From Roseiarcus sp963717215 (lineage in GTDB: Bacteria; Pseudomonadota; Alphaproteobacteria; Rhizobiales; Beijerinckiaceae): a DNA stretch of 64,000 nt. This document shows positions 1 through 9,562 of this stretch, in pieces. Under the pieces are notes generated by a model that saw only the letters and a list, made by a program, of their open reading frames with translations, searched no databases and had not been told where the DNA came from. Position 1 is the stretch's first letter, and the number at the start of each line of letters is the position of its first letter. The position numbers and the translations under genes are program-made. Location: positions 620,001 through 684,000 of the forward strand of contig CAVQVS010000006.1 in NCBI GenBank assembly GCA_963717215.1, read 5' to 3'.

Positions 1-173
1 CGCGGCCGCCTCCATGAGTCCCGGTCGCCGAGCCTCAACCCAAAAAACTGGACGTTGAGCCGCAATTTTGCGTGCGGCAGCTCTAGAAATGTCACTTTTC
101 GTGACTATTTAACTGCCTTCTGTCGCTGGCGCCGCTCAGGCGGCGAGCCTCTTTCCCACATTCCGAGCTGAAG

Positions 174-431
174 ATGTATAACCCACGCGCTAATCTATTG
201 AACGTCGCCATCGCCGAGGGCGCCGCATTTACGACCTATTTCGCCGACCGGGAGCCGATCGACGGGAAGTTGACCGTCGTCGACCTAACGGACGGAACTT
301 GCCGCTGGCCGACCGGCAACCCCCGCGATCTCAGCACGTTCCGCTATTGCGGCGGCGCTGCGCACACTGGCCCATATTGTGAGCGCCATTCGCAGCTTGC
401 CTATCTGCCGCGCCTGCCGCGAGCCGCCTGA
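174..431 (+). CDS. GcrA-like C-terminal domain protein (N-terminal HTH absent)
   Basis: The 85-residue product matches the C-terminal part of GcrA-family cell-cycle regulators, which act with methylated DNA and sigma-70 in alphaproteobacteria. The visible signature is DLTDGTCRWPTGNP (about residues 37-50), then YCGGAA, PYCERH and a terminal LAYLP, the usual Cys/His pattern of the family. The N-terminal helix-turn-helix seen in full GcrA (around 160-170 residues) is missing, and I see nothing like it in the 173 bases upstream. It could be a truncated paralogue, a phage-derived short form, or a remnant. A start at 174 follows a weak purine stretch (gctgaag). The family match is good; function is doubtful without the DNA-binding half. 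Confidence 0.6.
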   Translation: MYNPRANLLNVAIAEGAAFTTYFADREPIDGKLTVVDLTDGTCRWPTGNPRDLSTFRYCGGAAHTGPYCERHSQLAYLPRLPRAA

Positions 432-498
432 CCCCTTGCACGGTCCCACTTTTCCGGTGGGCAATCGTCGGCTGGCCAGCTCGAAACAGGACTGAGCT

Positions 499-985
499 TC
501 ACCTACGCTTCAAGGCCACGCCTGACCCGGCAGCGGGCGGATGAGGAAGGTCCTTTTGCGCCTTGGCGAGCGCTTCGAGTGCAGCTTTCGTCTCGAAGCT
601 CCACGCGATGGCGTGCGCTTTCCCATCGCTCTGCCTGACGGAAATCAGGAGTTGCTCCGAAGCGGCCAGCCGCGCACCGTCCGACGCCGTCATGTCGAGC
701 CAGAACTCTCATGCGCTTGTCGTCGTGCTCGAGCACCTGAAAGGAGACAGCGAGCGTGTCGCCTTCCCTCGCTTCTTTGAAATAGTGCAGCATCATTTGT
801 AAGGTGAACAGGGTTTGCCCGGTCCGCTTGCGCACGGCTGCGTCGAGGCCGACCCGGTCCATCAGCGCGTCAACCGAACGGCTGAACACGATCGCATAGG
901 CCGCATCATTCATGTGGCCGTTGTAATCGACCCAATCGCTGGCCACGATTGTTTCAAGCACCGGAAGCGCGGATCCGTGCCGCAT
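499..985 (-). CDS. Acyl-CoA thioesterase family protein (hotdog fold), frameshifted
   Basis: The protein resembles the hotdog-fold thioesterases related to the betainyl-CoA/4-hydroxybenzoyl-CoA thioesterase group, which hydrolyse acyl-CoA esters in the cytoplasm. From an ATG at 985 the frame gives ASDWVDYNGHMNDAAYAIVF (catalytic loop region of the family), then TLQMMLHYFKEAREGDTL and LEHDDKRM. After KRM the homology moves by one base, near 709-712, into the frame reading EFWLDMTASDGARLAASEQL and ending at 499. One extra A in a GAGAG stretch explains it. The restored length, about 160 residues, fits the family. It is either a pseudogene or, more likely given similar events elsewhere in this window, a consensus error. 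The substrate cannot be deduced. Confidence 0.75.
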
Positions 986-1240
986 GATGTCCTCCCGAAA
1001 AATGCTCCCCAACGGGCCGGACTCACTCCGGCTCGAGTCAATATTTTGCATCAGAGCTTGAGTTCGACAAGGCAATCGTCGCACGGCGTCGAGTTCGCGG
1101 TCGAGCCGCGGTCTTACTCGCACAGGATCAGTGGTCGTCCTTCGTGGGCCAGGGGCCTCGGAAGGCCGCTAGCTTCGTGCGCATGTTCGTCCATGAAAGA
1201 CGCTCCAGTCTATGCCCGCGAGCGCCATAGATTCTGTCGC

Positions 1241-2434
1241 TTACGGCTCGCGATAGTCTTCAAGCCGGCCGATTGCGGGCGAGCGGGTCTTGCGCAGCGA
1301 TGCGCCGACCGCCTCGACCCGCCGCAGCACGCGCAGCATGTTCTTCGACGACATTTTCTCGAGGTCGCGCTCGGAAAAGCCGCGGCGCACGAGTTCCGCG
1401 AACAGGTATGGAAAGCAACTCACGTCTTCGAGCCCAATAGGCGAGGCCCCGCCAAAATAATCGGAGCCGACGCCGACATGGTCGAGGCCGGCCGTCTCGA
1501 CCAGACGCACAATGTGGTCGGCGACCTGTTCGAGGCTCGCCTTCGGCGCCGAACCGTGTTGGGTCTCGAGTTCTGGTAACTGGGCCTTGGGATCGGCGGC
1601 AACCGGCGCCTTGCCATAGGCGTCGCGCGAACGGCGCAGCCAGTCGCGCAGCGCCTGCGACACGAAGCCAGGCACGAATGTCGCCATGACCAGGCCGCCA
1701 TTGGCCTTAAGACGCTTGAGAACGTCGTCGGGCGTGTTGCGCGGATGGTCGCACAGCGAAAAGGCGTTGGAATGCGACAGCGCCACCGGCGCTTCGGTCA
1801 CGTCGAGCACGCGGCGCATCGCATCGTGCGAGGTGTGGGCGAGATCGATCACGATTCCGAGGCGGTTGAGTTCGCCAATAATCGCGCGGCCAAAAGCGTT
1901 AAGGCCGTTGTTGCGCGGCGCGTCGGTGGCGGAATCGACCCAATCAAGCGTTTCGTTGTGGCAAAGTGTCATCAACCGGACGCCAGCAGCGCGCCAGATA
2001 CGCAAGGGACTCAGCGAATTCTCGAGCCCCACGCCGCCCTCGACCGCGACGAAGGAGGCGATCTTGCCCATCGACTTCGCTCGCGCGTAATCAGCTGCCC
2101 GCCGCGCGGGCAGGAACACATCGGGATGGGCCTCCTCGATGCGGCGAATGAGGTCGATCTGCTCCAGCGCGGTGCGTGCTGGATGGGGCGCGTTGGTGGG
2201 CTGGAACGCAGCCCAAAACTGCGCCCCCACCATGCCTTCGCGGAGGCGCGGGATGTCCGTGTCCGCGCGCTCATGAACTCGATTTAAGTCGTAGGCGACG
2301 ACATCGCCTCGCGCCGCCCTGTCAACCCGGATGACCCAGGGAAGATCGTTGTGACCATCGATTAGCGGCGCGCGCCGCAGCACATCGCGCGCCACGGCGA
2401 GCGCATTGTCCGCCGTCCCGGGTCCGTCCGCCAT
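1241..2434 (-). CDS. Membrane dipeptidase family (peptidase M19)
   Basis: A 397-residue zinc metalloenzyme of the M19 (renal dipeptidase) family, which cleaves dipeptides and sometimes other amide bonds. Diagnostic stretches are LIDGHNDLPWVIR near residue 24 (metal-binding HxD), FVAVEGGVGLEN (the bridging Glu), IDLAHTSHDAM and VALSHSNAF (metal-binding histidines), and HVGVGSDYFGG (the late Asp). No signal peptide or membrane anchor is evident, so it is probably cytoplasmic like many bacterial members. It lies 18 bases from degP on the same strand and may be transcribed with it, though no functional link is obvious. Start is an ATG at 2434. Substrate unknown. Confidence 0.9.
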   Translation of the reverse strand: MADGPGTADNALAVARDVLRRAPLIDGHNDLPWVIRVDRAARGDVVAYDLNRVHERADTDIPRLREGMVGAQFWAAFQPTNAPHPARTALEQIDLIRRIEEAHPDVFLPARRAADYARAKSMGKIASFVAVEGGVGLENSLSPLRIWRAAGVRLMTLCHNETLDWVDSATDAPRNNGLNAFGRAIIGELNRLGIVIDLAHTSHDAMRRVLDVTEAPVALSHSNAFSLCDHPRNTPDDVLKRLKANGGLVMATFVPGFVSQALRDWLRRSRDAYGKAPVAADPKAQLPELETQHGSAPKASLEQVADHIVRLVETAGLDHVGVGSDYFGGASPIGLEDVSCFPYLFAELVRRGFSERDLEKMSSKNMLRVLRRVEAVGASLRKTRSPAIGRLEDYREP

Positions 2435-2452
2435 TGGGCTGCTCCCTCGACC

Positions 2453-3904
2453 TCAATCCACCGGCACGGCGACAAAGCGAACCTCGCCTTCGCCGTTGGA
2501 TACGAGCAACAGCGCTGGCTTTTTCGCGTCGGCCTTCGCGCCCTCGACGGCCTTGGCGATGTCGCCCGGATGTTCGACCGCCTGATGATTGACCTCTTCG
2601 ATCACATCGCCCCGCCGCAATCCTCGTTCCGCTGCAGCCGAACCGGGCTCGACAGACGTCACGATCACACCCTTGACGCTCTCTTTGATCTTGAAGGTCT
2701 TGCGGGCCTCGTCGCTAAGCGCGGAAAACTCCATACCCAGCGCCTTGGTGACAGCGTCCATCTTCGGTGTGTCATCCTTTTCAGTGGCGAGCGCGACCTT
2801 TTTTTCTCCATCCTCGAGGCGCCCCAGCGTCACTGTCTTGGTCACTTCCTTGCCGCTGCGAATGACAACGACCTCGACCTGCTTGCCGACCGCCATCGAA
2901 GCCACCAGGCGCGGAAGATCGCGCAATTCCTTGACCTCCTTGCCGTCGAACTTGACGATCACGTCACCCGCCATCAAACCCGCGGGCTTTGCTGGACCCT
3001 TCTCATCCACGCCGGCGATCAGAGCGCCGCGCGCCGTTCCTAAATTCAGGCTGTCGGCGATGGTGTCGTCGACTGGCTGGATGCGCACACCAAGCCAGCC
3101 GCGCCGGGTCTCATGGAACTCGGAGAGTTGCCCAATGACCGGCACGACGGTCGCGGAGGGCGTGGCGAAACCGATGCCGATCGAGCCTCCCGAAGGTGAG
3201 AGGATTGCGGTGTTGATGCCGATCACCTCGCCCTGCAAATTGAACAGCGGGCCTCCCGAATTGCCCTTGTTGATCGAGGCGTCGGTTTGTAGGAAATCGT
3301 CGTAGGGGCCGCTGTCGATATTGCGGTTGCGGGCGGAAATAATGCCGGCCGTCACGGTTTCGCCAAGACCGAACGGATTGCCGACCGCCATGACGCCGTC
3401 GCCAACGCGCATCTTGTCGCTGTCGCCGAACTTGACGGTCTTGAGCGGCTTGTCGCTTTCCACCTTCAACACCGCCACGTCCACCTTCGGATCCTTGCCG
3501 ATGACCTTGGCCTTGAGTTTGCGGCCGTCGGTAAGGATGACGAGGATATCGTTGGCGTCGCCGACCACGTGATTGTTGGTGATGACGATGCCGGTTGGAT
3601 CGATGATGAATCCGGACCCCAAAGATTGCGCACGACGCGCGCGGGGCTGCGGGTTTATGCCGTGATTCTTGAAGAATTCTTCGAACATCTCGTCGAACGG
3701 CGTCCCCTTCGGCAAATCGGGAGCGACGTCCTTGTCTTCGACAGTCTGAGTGGCCGAAATGTTGACCACCGCATCGGCGACCTGGTCGACGAGGTCGGCG
3801 AGATTGGCCGGCCGCGCCTGGGCGGCCGCGGGTCCGGCCGGCGCCAAGACGAGCGGAGCGGCGAGGACGGAAAGGACCGCGAGGGCACACGCTGATTTTG
3901 CCAA
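2453..3904 (-). CDS. degP: Periplasmic serine protease Do/DegP (HtrA family)
   Basis: A periplasmic protease-chaperone that degrades misfolded envelope proteins. A hydrophobic signal peptide ends around AAAQA (about residue 30). The chymotrypsin-like domain carries the triad: His in ITNNHVVGD, Asp in KVDVAVLKV, Ser in NKGNSGGPLF. Two PDZ domains follow (RRGWLGVRIQPV onward, and a second containing VKGVIVTSVEPGSAAAERGL). The length of 483 is normal for rhizobial Do proteases. The in-frame start here is a TTG at 3904; ATG codons at 3966 and 3945 lie in another frame, so the true N-terminus is uncertain and a small frameshift before the signal peptide is possible. It follows hflK-hflC on the same strand, the usual order, giving a membrane quality-control cluster. 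Confidence 0.93.
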   Translation of the reverse strand: MAKSACALAVLSVLAAPLVLAPAGPAAAQARPANLADLVDQVADAVVNISATQTVEDKDVAPDLPKGTPFDEMFEEFFKNHGINPQPRARRAQSLGSGFIIDPTGIVITNNHVVGDANDILVILTDGRKLKAKVIGKDPKVDVAVLKVESDKPLKTVKFGDSDKMRVGDGVMAVGNPFGLGETVTAGIISARNRNIDSGPYDDFLQTDASINKGNSGGPLFNLQGEVIGINTAILSPSGGSIGIGFATPSATVVPVIGQLSEFHETRRGWLGVRIQPVDDTIADSLNLGTARGALIAGVDEKGPAKPAGLMAGDVIVKFDGKEVKELRDLPRLVASMAVGKQVEVVVIRSGKEVTKTVTLGRLEDGEKKVALATEKDDTPKMDAVTKALGMEFSALSDEARKTFKIKESVKGVIVTSVEPGSAAAERGLRRGDVIEEVNHQAVEHPGDIAKAVEGAKADAKKPALLLVSNGEGEVRFVAVPVD

Positions 3905-4077
3905 GCGGCGAGGCCCGTCGAAATTCGCAACCCGTCGTGCCGCATGGGGCTTCTCCTCAAATTCATCGATCGGTCTGGCTAAACACGGCGACTTGAGCGA
4001 GGCTCGCCCTGCGCACTTCCGCGCCTTCGGCCAAGCCAGTCTGTGCTTCGATCGCCGAGGCCAGCCTGGTCGCCATT

Positions 4078-5010
4078 TCAGTCCGCCTTCGCGGAAGGCG
4101 CGGAATTTGCAGACGGCGCCGGGGGTGTTGCAGTCTCGGGCGCAGGGTTCGGCGTCGAGAAGTAGCGGAAGAAGTCCGACTTCGGGCTGATGAGCGCGCG
4201 CGTCCGCCCATTGGCGAAGCTATTCTCATAGGCCTGCATCGAACGGTAGAAGCTGAAAAAATCGGGGTCCGCGCCATAGGCCTCGGCGAAGATGCGGTTA
4301 CGCTCGCCGTCGCCCTCCCCGCGGGTCTGCTCGGCCTTCTGCTGAGCCTCGGCGGTGATGACGGTGACCTTGCGGTCGGCCTCGGCCTTGATCTGCTGGC
4401 TCTGCTGCGACCCTTGCGCGCGGTAGGAGGCGGCGCGCTGTTGCCGTTCGGTCTGCATGCGACGGAACACCGCCTCCGAGTTCTCGGCGGGCAAATCCGC
4501 ACGCTTGATGCGCACGTCGATGACATCGAGGCCGAACCGCTTGGCGCCCACGATCATCTGATCGCGGATATCGGCCATCAGCGCGTCTCGCTTGTCGCGC
4601 ACGATGTCGGTGATCGACGCGCCCGATAAACTGCGCCGCAACGCGGAATTCAGCATGCCGCCGAGTTGCGCGTCGGCGCCGCGCGTGTCGCCGACGGATT
4701 GATAAAACAGCAGCGGATCAGCGATATGGTAGCGCACGAAGGCGTCGACCTCCAGGCGCTGATTGTCCGACACGAGCACTTCCTGGCGCTCGTTGTCGAG
4801 CGCGAGAATGCGCTTATCGATATAGACAACCGTGTCGACAAACGGCCACTTGAAATAGAGGCCCGGCGCGTCAATAAGGTCGCGCACGGGCTGGCCGAAC
4901 CGCAAGATCAGAGCTTGTTCGGTCGGATTGACGATAAAGGTCGCCATCGAGACAAGAATGATGGCGACAACCGCGATAGCAGCGAGAACAACGCCGTTAG
5001 GGGACCTCAT
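4078..5010 (-). CDS. hflC: Protease modulator HflC
   Basis: SPFH/band-7 membrane protein that with HflK encloses and restrains the FtsH protease. It begins MRSPNGVVLAAIA with one N-terminal membrane helix facing the periplasm, followed by the SPFH core (TEQALILRFGQPVRDLI, IDKRILALDNERQEVL) and an Ala/Glu/Gln-rich helical region (KAEADRKVTVITAEAQQKAE), ending in a low-complexity Pro/Ala tail. About 310 residues, normal. The ATG at 5010 overlaps the hflK stop (ATGA), which fixes the start. A continuous reading with hflK into a 747-residue fusion exists only because of a frameshift near the end of hflK. Confidence 0.92.
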   Translation of the reverse strand: MRSPNGVVLAAIAVVAIILVSMATFIVNPTEQALILRFGQPVRDLIDAPGLYFKWPFVDTVVYIDKRILALDNERQEVLVSDNQRLEVDAFVRYHIADPLLFYQSVGDTRGADAQLGGMLNSALRRSLSGASITDIVRDKRDALMADIRDQMIVGAKRFGLDVIDVRIKRADLPAENSEAVFRRMQTERQQRAASYRAQGSQQSQQIKAEADRKVTVITAEAQQKAEQTRGEGDGERNRIFAEAYGADPDFFSFYRSMQAYENSFANGRTRALISPKSDFFRYFSTPNPAPETATPPAPSANSAPSAKAD

Positions 5011-6114
5011 TTGGCGCTTGCTCCCGTCTTGGGCTGCAACGGGTCGAGCGCGATATAGGGCACAGGGGCGCTTGAGGAGTTCGAAATCGACGATCGTCTT
5101 GTCCATAGGGCCGAGCACCCGCTCCATCGTCTCGAGATACATCCGCTCTCGGGTGACGGCGGGCGCCTTCTTGTACTGCTGGTAAATCTGGTTGTATCGG
5201 GCAGTCTGGCCTTTCGCTTCCAGGATCGTCTGTTCCCGATAGGCCTGGGCCTCGGCCACAATGCGGGCAGCGCCGCCCTCAGCCTCTGGAACGACTTTGT
5301 TGGCGTAGGTCTCAGCCTCGTTGACGGCGCGTTGCTGGTCTTGCTGCGCGGCGGTTACGTCGCGATAGGCCGAAAGGACCTCGCTCGGGGCGTCGACGGA
5401 CTGCAGCTGAACCTGCTTCACGAGAACGCCCGCCCGATAGGCGTTGAGCAGGTCCTGCATTCGTTTCTGCACGTCGGCCTCGACTGACGCCCTGTCGGTC
5501 GTGAGAATGCCGTCGATGGTCTTCAAGCCGACCACCTCGCGCATGATGCTTTCGGCAACTGCTTTGACCGTCTCGCGGGGGTTGAGAACGTTGAAAACAT
5601 AGTCTTCGGGCTTGGCCGGGTCGATCTGCCAGTTCACCCTGAAGTGAACGTCGACGATGTTTTTGTCGCCTGTCAGCATCTGGCTTTCTTCGGGAATATC
5701 TGTGCTACCGCCAAGGCTGCGATAGCCCACCTCGGTGATCTGCTGATCCCAGACCGGCACCTTGATAACTGAACCAATCGGCCAGGGCCAATTGGTGTTC
5801 AGTCCGGCCGCCGTTTTGCCGGTGTAGCGGCCGAACACCAGATTGACGCCGACTTCGCTCGGTTGGACCGTGTAGAACGTTCCCCAAGCGAACCAGAGAA
5901 GGAGAGCGGCGAGCAGGACGAATAACACACCTCCGCCGCCTAGCGCTTTGCCGCTTGGGCCTGATCCTCCCGGAATCAGTTTGCCGAGGGCCTCCTGGAT
6001 GCGGCGGATTATATCCTCAAGGTCGCCCGGCGGCTGAGAGCCCCGCGGCCCCTGGCCCCACGGCCCGCGGCCTTGCGAGCGCCAGGGCCCCCCGCCTTGA
6101 TTGTTCCAGGACAT
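5007..6114 (-). CDS. hflK: FtsH protease activity modulator HflK, 3' frameshift
   Basis: Partner of HflC in the FtsH-regulating complex of the inner membrane. It starts MSWNNQGGGPWRSQGRGP (the Gly/Pro/Trp-rich cytoplasmic head typical of HflK), then a membrane helix (VLFVLLAALLLWFAWGTF), then the SPFH domain (QPSEVGVNLVFGRY; LTGDKNIVDVHFRVNW). Near 5070-5085, after KTIVDFELL, the homology leaves the frame: the expected HflK tail VPYIALDPLQPKTGASAK is read one base over and ends with a TGA at 5007 that overlaps the hflC ATG. One extra base explains it. Without the correction the gene runs into hflC. I treat it as one intact gene with a probable sequence error. Confidence 0.9.
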
Positions 6115-6193
6115 CCAAACCTCTTGTCGGCCGCCGGCCGATACCGCGGCGCTTATATAGGCATCGGTGGCGAACCAGCAACGATCCCTACCC

Positions 6194-7507
6194 TCAGTCG
6201 TGAGCCGCTTCTCCGTCCTGCTCGACCACCCGACGCTCTCCCGTGCGAGGGGCAAGCGGGGTGATCCTGAGCGCGGCGATCCGATTGCGCTGCTTGCGCA
6301 GCACTTCAAAGCGAAAGCCATGAAAGCTGAAGGTCTGCCGCGGCTCGGGAATCGAGCGCGCCTCGTGAATCACGAGGCCAGCCACCGTTGCGGCTTCGTC
6401 GTCAGGCAAATTCCAGCCAACCGCGCGGTTGAGCTCACGGATCGTGGTGGATCCATCGACCACGACCGAGCCGTCGCGCTGTTTGCGCACGCCCAGCACC
6501 GCAACATCGTGCTCATCACGAATATCGCCGACGATCTCCTCGATGATGTCTTCGAGCGTGATCAGACCCTGCACGACGCCGTACTCGTCGACGACCAGGG
6601 CCGAATGGGTCTTTCGGCGCAAGAACTCCTGGAGTTGATCGCGCAGCGTAGTGGATTCAGGGATGAACCACGGCTCCAGTGTGAGGTCGGCAACACTGAG
6701 TTTACCGGCGTCTCCGCCAGCCGCGACATAGGCCCTGAGGAGATCCTTGGCATGCAGGACGCCAATGATATTGTCCGGTTCGCCTCGCCAGAGAGGCATC
6801 CGGGTGTAGGGGGAAGCGATCACCTCGCGCACCAGTTCCTCTGGTGGCAGATCGGCGTCGATGAGCCGCATTTTGGTCCGGTGAACCATCACGTCCGAGA
6901 CTGGGATCTCGGACAATTCCAGAAGGCCGCCGAACATGTCGCGCTCGTCGCGCTCGACTTCGCCTTCGCGATGCAGGATGTCGACCGCGCCCATGAGTTC
7001 TTCGTGGCCGGTGACGCCAGGGTCGTGATGGCCGAGCGAGACGCCCCATAGGCGCAGGACGCCGCGCACGAATATCTCGACTGCGCTCACGACCGGACCG
7101 AAGACGGTCACGAAGAACGAGACCAAAGGAGCGATAAGCAGCGACACGCGATCGGGATAGGCGATGGCGATCGTCTTCGGCATCACCTCACCGAAAACCA
7201 CGATTAGTGCGGTCATAATCGCAGTCGCGGCCCACACCCCTCGCTCGCCAAAGACCCCAAGCAGGACGCTCGTCGCGATCGCCGACGAGCCGATGGTGAC
7301 AAGTTGCCCGCCCAGCAGCATCGCGCTGATGAGCCGGCCACGCGCCCCGATGAGATGCGTGACCAACTTCGCTCGTTGGTCCCCCGCGGTTTCGAGCGCG
7401 TGCATACGGGCGCGCGAGGCAGCCGTGAGGGCAGTCTCGGCGCAGGCGAAGAACGCGGCGGCGATGACGCTCAGGATGATGACGACAATGTCGAGAGTGT
7501 ACGACAT
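6194..7507 (-). CDS. Hemolysin/CorC-type CNNM transporter-associated protein
   Basis: Membrane protein with the three-part build of the TlyC/CorC family, linked to divalent cation (Mg/Co) efflux. The N-terminal DUF21/CNNM membrane domain has several helices (LDIVVIILSVIAAAFFACAE, AMLLGGQLVTIGSSAIATSV). A pair of CBS domains follows (VSDVMVHRTKMRLIDADL; LIVDEYGVVQGLITLEDIIE-like segment), then a CorC/HlyC domain near VVDGSTTIRELNRAVGW. 437 residues from the ATG at 7507; a TTG lies one codon upstream. It sits between aroKB and hflK on the same strand, a neighbourhood common in rhizobia. Transported ion not established. Confidence 0.88.
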   Translation of the reverse strand: MSYTLDIVVIILSVIAAAFFACAETALTAASRARMHALETAGDQRAKLVTHLIGARGRLISAMLLGGQLVTIGSSAIATSVLLGVFGERGVWAATAIMTALIVVFGEVMPKTIAIAYPDRVSLLIAPLVSFFVTVFGPVVSAVEIFVRGVLRLWGVSLGHHDPGVTGHEELMGAVDILHREGEVERDERDMFGGLLELSEIPVSDVMVHRTKMRLIDADLPPEELVREVIASPYTRMPLWRGEPDNIIGVLHAKDLLRAYVAAGGDAGKLSVADLTLEPWFIPESTTLRDQLQEFLRRKTHSALVVDEYGVVQGLITLEDIIEEIVGDIRDEHDVAVLGVRKQRDGSVVVDGSTTIRELNRAVGWNLPDDEAATVAGLVIHEARSIPEPRQTFSFHGFRFEVLRKQRNRIAALRITPLAPRTGERRVVEQDGEAAHD

Positions 7508-7562
7508 CAAGTGCTTCTAACACAGGCGGCGCATTCGGGCGTAATGCGCTTCGGAGGGAGGT

Positions 7563-9263
7563 TCAGCTCGAAGGAACCAGTTCGCGCATCAGGAAGTCGG
7601 ACACGCTCTCTTCCCCAACATCGCGGGCGACAAAACTCTCCCCGATGCCTCTGACGAGGATGAAGGTCAATTTGCCCCGCTCGACCTTCTTGTCCTGGCG
7701 CATTGCAGCCAACAAACTTCCGGAATCCGCCTCAAAGCCGGGGATGTCGCCTATTCGGGTCGGAAGACCGACAGCCTTCAAGTGCGCCTCGACGCGCGTG
7801 GCGTCCTGCCCAGAGCACAAACCCAGGTCACGGGAGAAACGAAACGCCAAAGCCATGCCGATGGCGACCCCCTCGCCGTGCACGAGCCGATCCGGATTAT
7901 AATCGGTCAGCTTCTCCAAGGCGTGGCCGAAAGTGTGTCCAAGATTGAGCAGCGCGCGCTCGCCTTGTTCTGTCTCGTCGGCGGCGACGACGCGCGCCTT
8001 CGCCGCGCAGCTGATCGCGATCGCTTCCGCCCGGGCTGGTCCGCCGGCGAACAGGTCGCTCCATTTCGATTCCAAAAACTCGAAAAAGCCTCGGTCGCCA
8101 ATCAGTCCATATTTGACAACCTCGGCAAAGCCGGCGCGGAAATCGCGCTCGCTGAGAGAATTGAGACATGTGGTGTCCGCGAGCACCAGGGACGGCTGAT
8201 GAAACGCTCCGACAAGGTTCTTTCCATGCCGCGAATTAATCCCGGTCTTGCCGCCGACGCTCGAATCGACCTGAGCCAGCAGGGTCGTCGGGATCTGCAC
8301 CAGTCGCACGCCCCGGCGCAGTGTCGCGGCGCAGAATCCGGCAAGATCGCCGACCACCCCTCCCCCCAGCGCAATGACGATGTCTCTTCGCTCGATACGC
8401 GCCTCGATCAGCGCATCGGCGACGCGGGCGAACTCGGAATAGGACTTCGCGCCCTCCCCCGGCGGGCAGACGATCGAGGTGGAGCGCAAACCCGCCTGAT
8501 CCAGGCTCGCGACAAGCCGATCGAGATAGAGAGGCGCGACCCGCGCGTCCGTCACCACGGCGCAATTGACGCTAGGGGCGATCCTGGCGATTTCGGCGCC
8601 CGCATCGTCGAGAAGACCCGGCGCGATCAAGATCGGATAGGCGCGCGCGCCCAGCGAAACGTCCACGCGACGTCTCGGTTGGGACAACGCTCGAGCGTCA
8701 TTGGCGGGCTCCGCATGGAGGCGCTGGAGGACGGCCTCGACGACGGAATCATGGGCGGCGTCAAGGGACTCGATGGTGAAATCGGCAAGCGCATAGACCG
8801 GCGATCGCTCGTCGAGCAGCCGACGTAGAGTCTCCTCCGGGTTCGCCGTTTTCAACAGCGGTCGATTGGATTTCTTCCGCACTCGAGCAAGCAGAACGTC
8901 AAAGCTGGGTTTCAACCAGATCGAGACGCCGTGCCTTGCGATATTTTCGCGCGTAGTCGCATTCATGAACGCGCCGCCGCCTGTCGCCAGCACCATTGGC
9001 CCGGTTGTGAGCAAGCGCGCGATCACCTTGCGCTCGCCTTCGCGGAAATAAGCCTCGCCGAAACGCTCGAAGATCTCTGGAATCGTCAGTTGGGCGCCCG
9101 CTTCGATCTCCGCATCGGCGTCGACGAACGGCAGCCCCAGCTTTGTCGCGAGCCGCTTTCCGACCGAGGTTTTTCCGGCTCCCATCATGCCGACCAGGAC
9201 GACGGAGCGCCCGGCAAGCGCCGCCGTCGCGTGACCGCCCTCGATCAATTGGCCTTGACTCAT
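7563..9263 (-). CDS. aroKB: Bifunctional shikimate kinase / 3-dehydroquinate synthase
   Basis: One 566-residue chain joins two enzymes of the shikimate pathway. Residues about 17-185 are shikimate kinase: P-loop GMMGAGKTSVGKRLA, shikimate-binding FVDADAEIE, GGGAFM and the lid NRPLLKTANPEE. Residues about 195-560 are 3-dehydroquinate synthase: PPGEGAKSYSEF, IALGGGVVGDLAGFCAAT, the conserved QVDSSVGGKTGIN, and metal ligands in EVVKYGLIGD, NLGHTFGHALE and VHGEGVAIGM. No stop, start-like break or frame change occurs between the halves, so the fusion appears natural. In many relatives the two genes are adjacent and separate. Start ATG at 9263. It supplies chorismate for aromatic amino acids and quinones. 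Confidence 0.94.
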   Translation of the reverse strand: MSQGQLIEGGHATAALAGRSVVLVGMMGAGKTSVGKRLATKLGLPFVDADAEIEAGAQLTIPEIFERFGEAYFREGERKVIARLLTTGPMVLATGGGAFMNATTRENIARHGVSIWLKPSFDVLLARVRKKSNRPLLKTANPEETLRRLLDERSPVYALADFTIESLDAAHDSVVEAVLQRLHAEPANDARALSQPRRRVDVSLGARAYPILIAPGLLDDAGAEIARIAPSVNCAVVTDARVAPLYLDRLVASLDQAGLRSTSIVCPPGEGAKSYSEFARVADALIEARIERRDIVIALGGGVVGDLAGFCAATLRRGVRLVQIPTTLLAQVDSSVGGKTGINSRHGKNLVGAFHQPSLVLADTTCLNSLSERDFRAGFAEVVKYGLIGDRGFFEFLESKWSDLFAGGPARAEAIAISCAAKARVVAADETEQGERALLNLGHTFGHALEKLTDYNPDRLVHGEGVAIGMALAFRFSRDLGLCSGQDATRVEAHLKAVGLPTRIGDIPGFEADSGSLLAAMRQDKKVERGKLTFILVRGIGESFVARDVGEESVSDFLMRELVPSS

Positions 9264-9562
9264 AAACCCTTAAACCTCGCCAGCAAGCGGCTCGGCCTCA
9301 TACAAGACGTTGGCGGCGAATGCGAGCGAGGGCGCTTTACTTTCCGACCGCCAACCGTCTTGCGCGGCGGGCCTGTTCTTGCAACCATACCGTCACACGA
9401 CAGCAGGTCCGTAGCGGTCGACGTTGCCGGCGCCAAGAACAAGGTGCGGTAGAAACTGAGAAAACTGCGTCCGAGGGAAGCTCGGGGTCTAGGGAGTCGA
9501 TCGCCTCGCGACGGGAGCGCGCAATGCCTCGCCGCATGGCGGAACGCTTGAGGGAGGCCGAC

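Noticed and set aside
4078..6321. A single 747-residue HflK-HflC fusion
   Set aside because: The join exists only because of a one-base shift near 5075. The proper HflK tail is found in the next frame with a stop overlapping the hflC start, as in unfused relatives.
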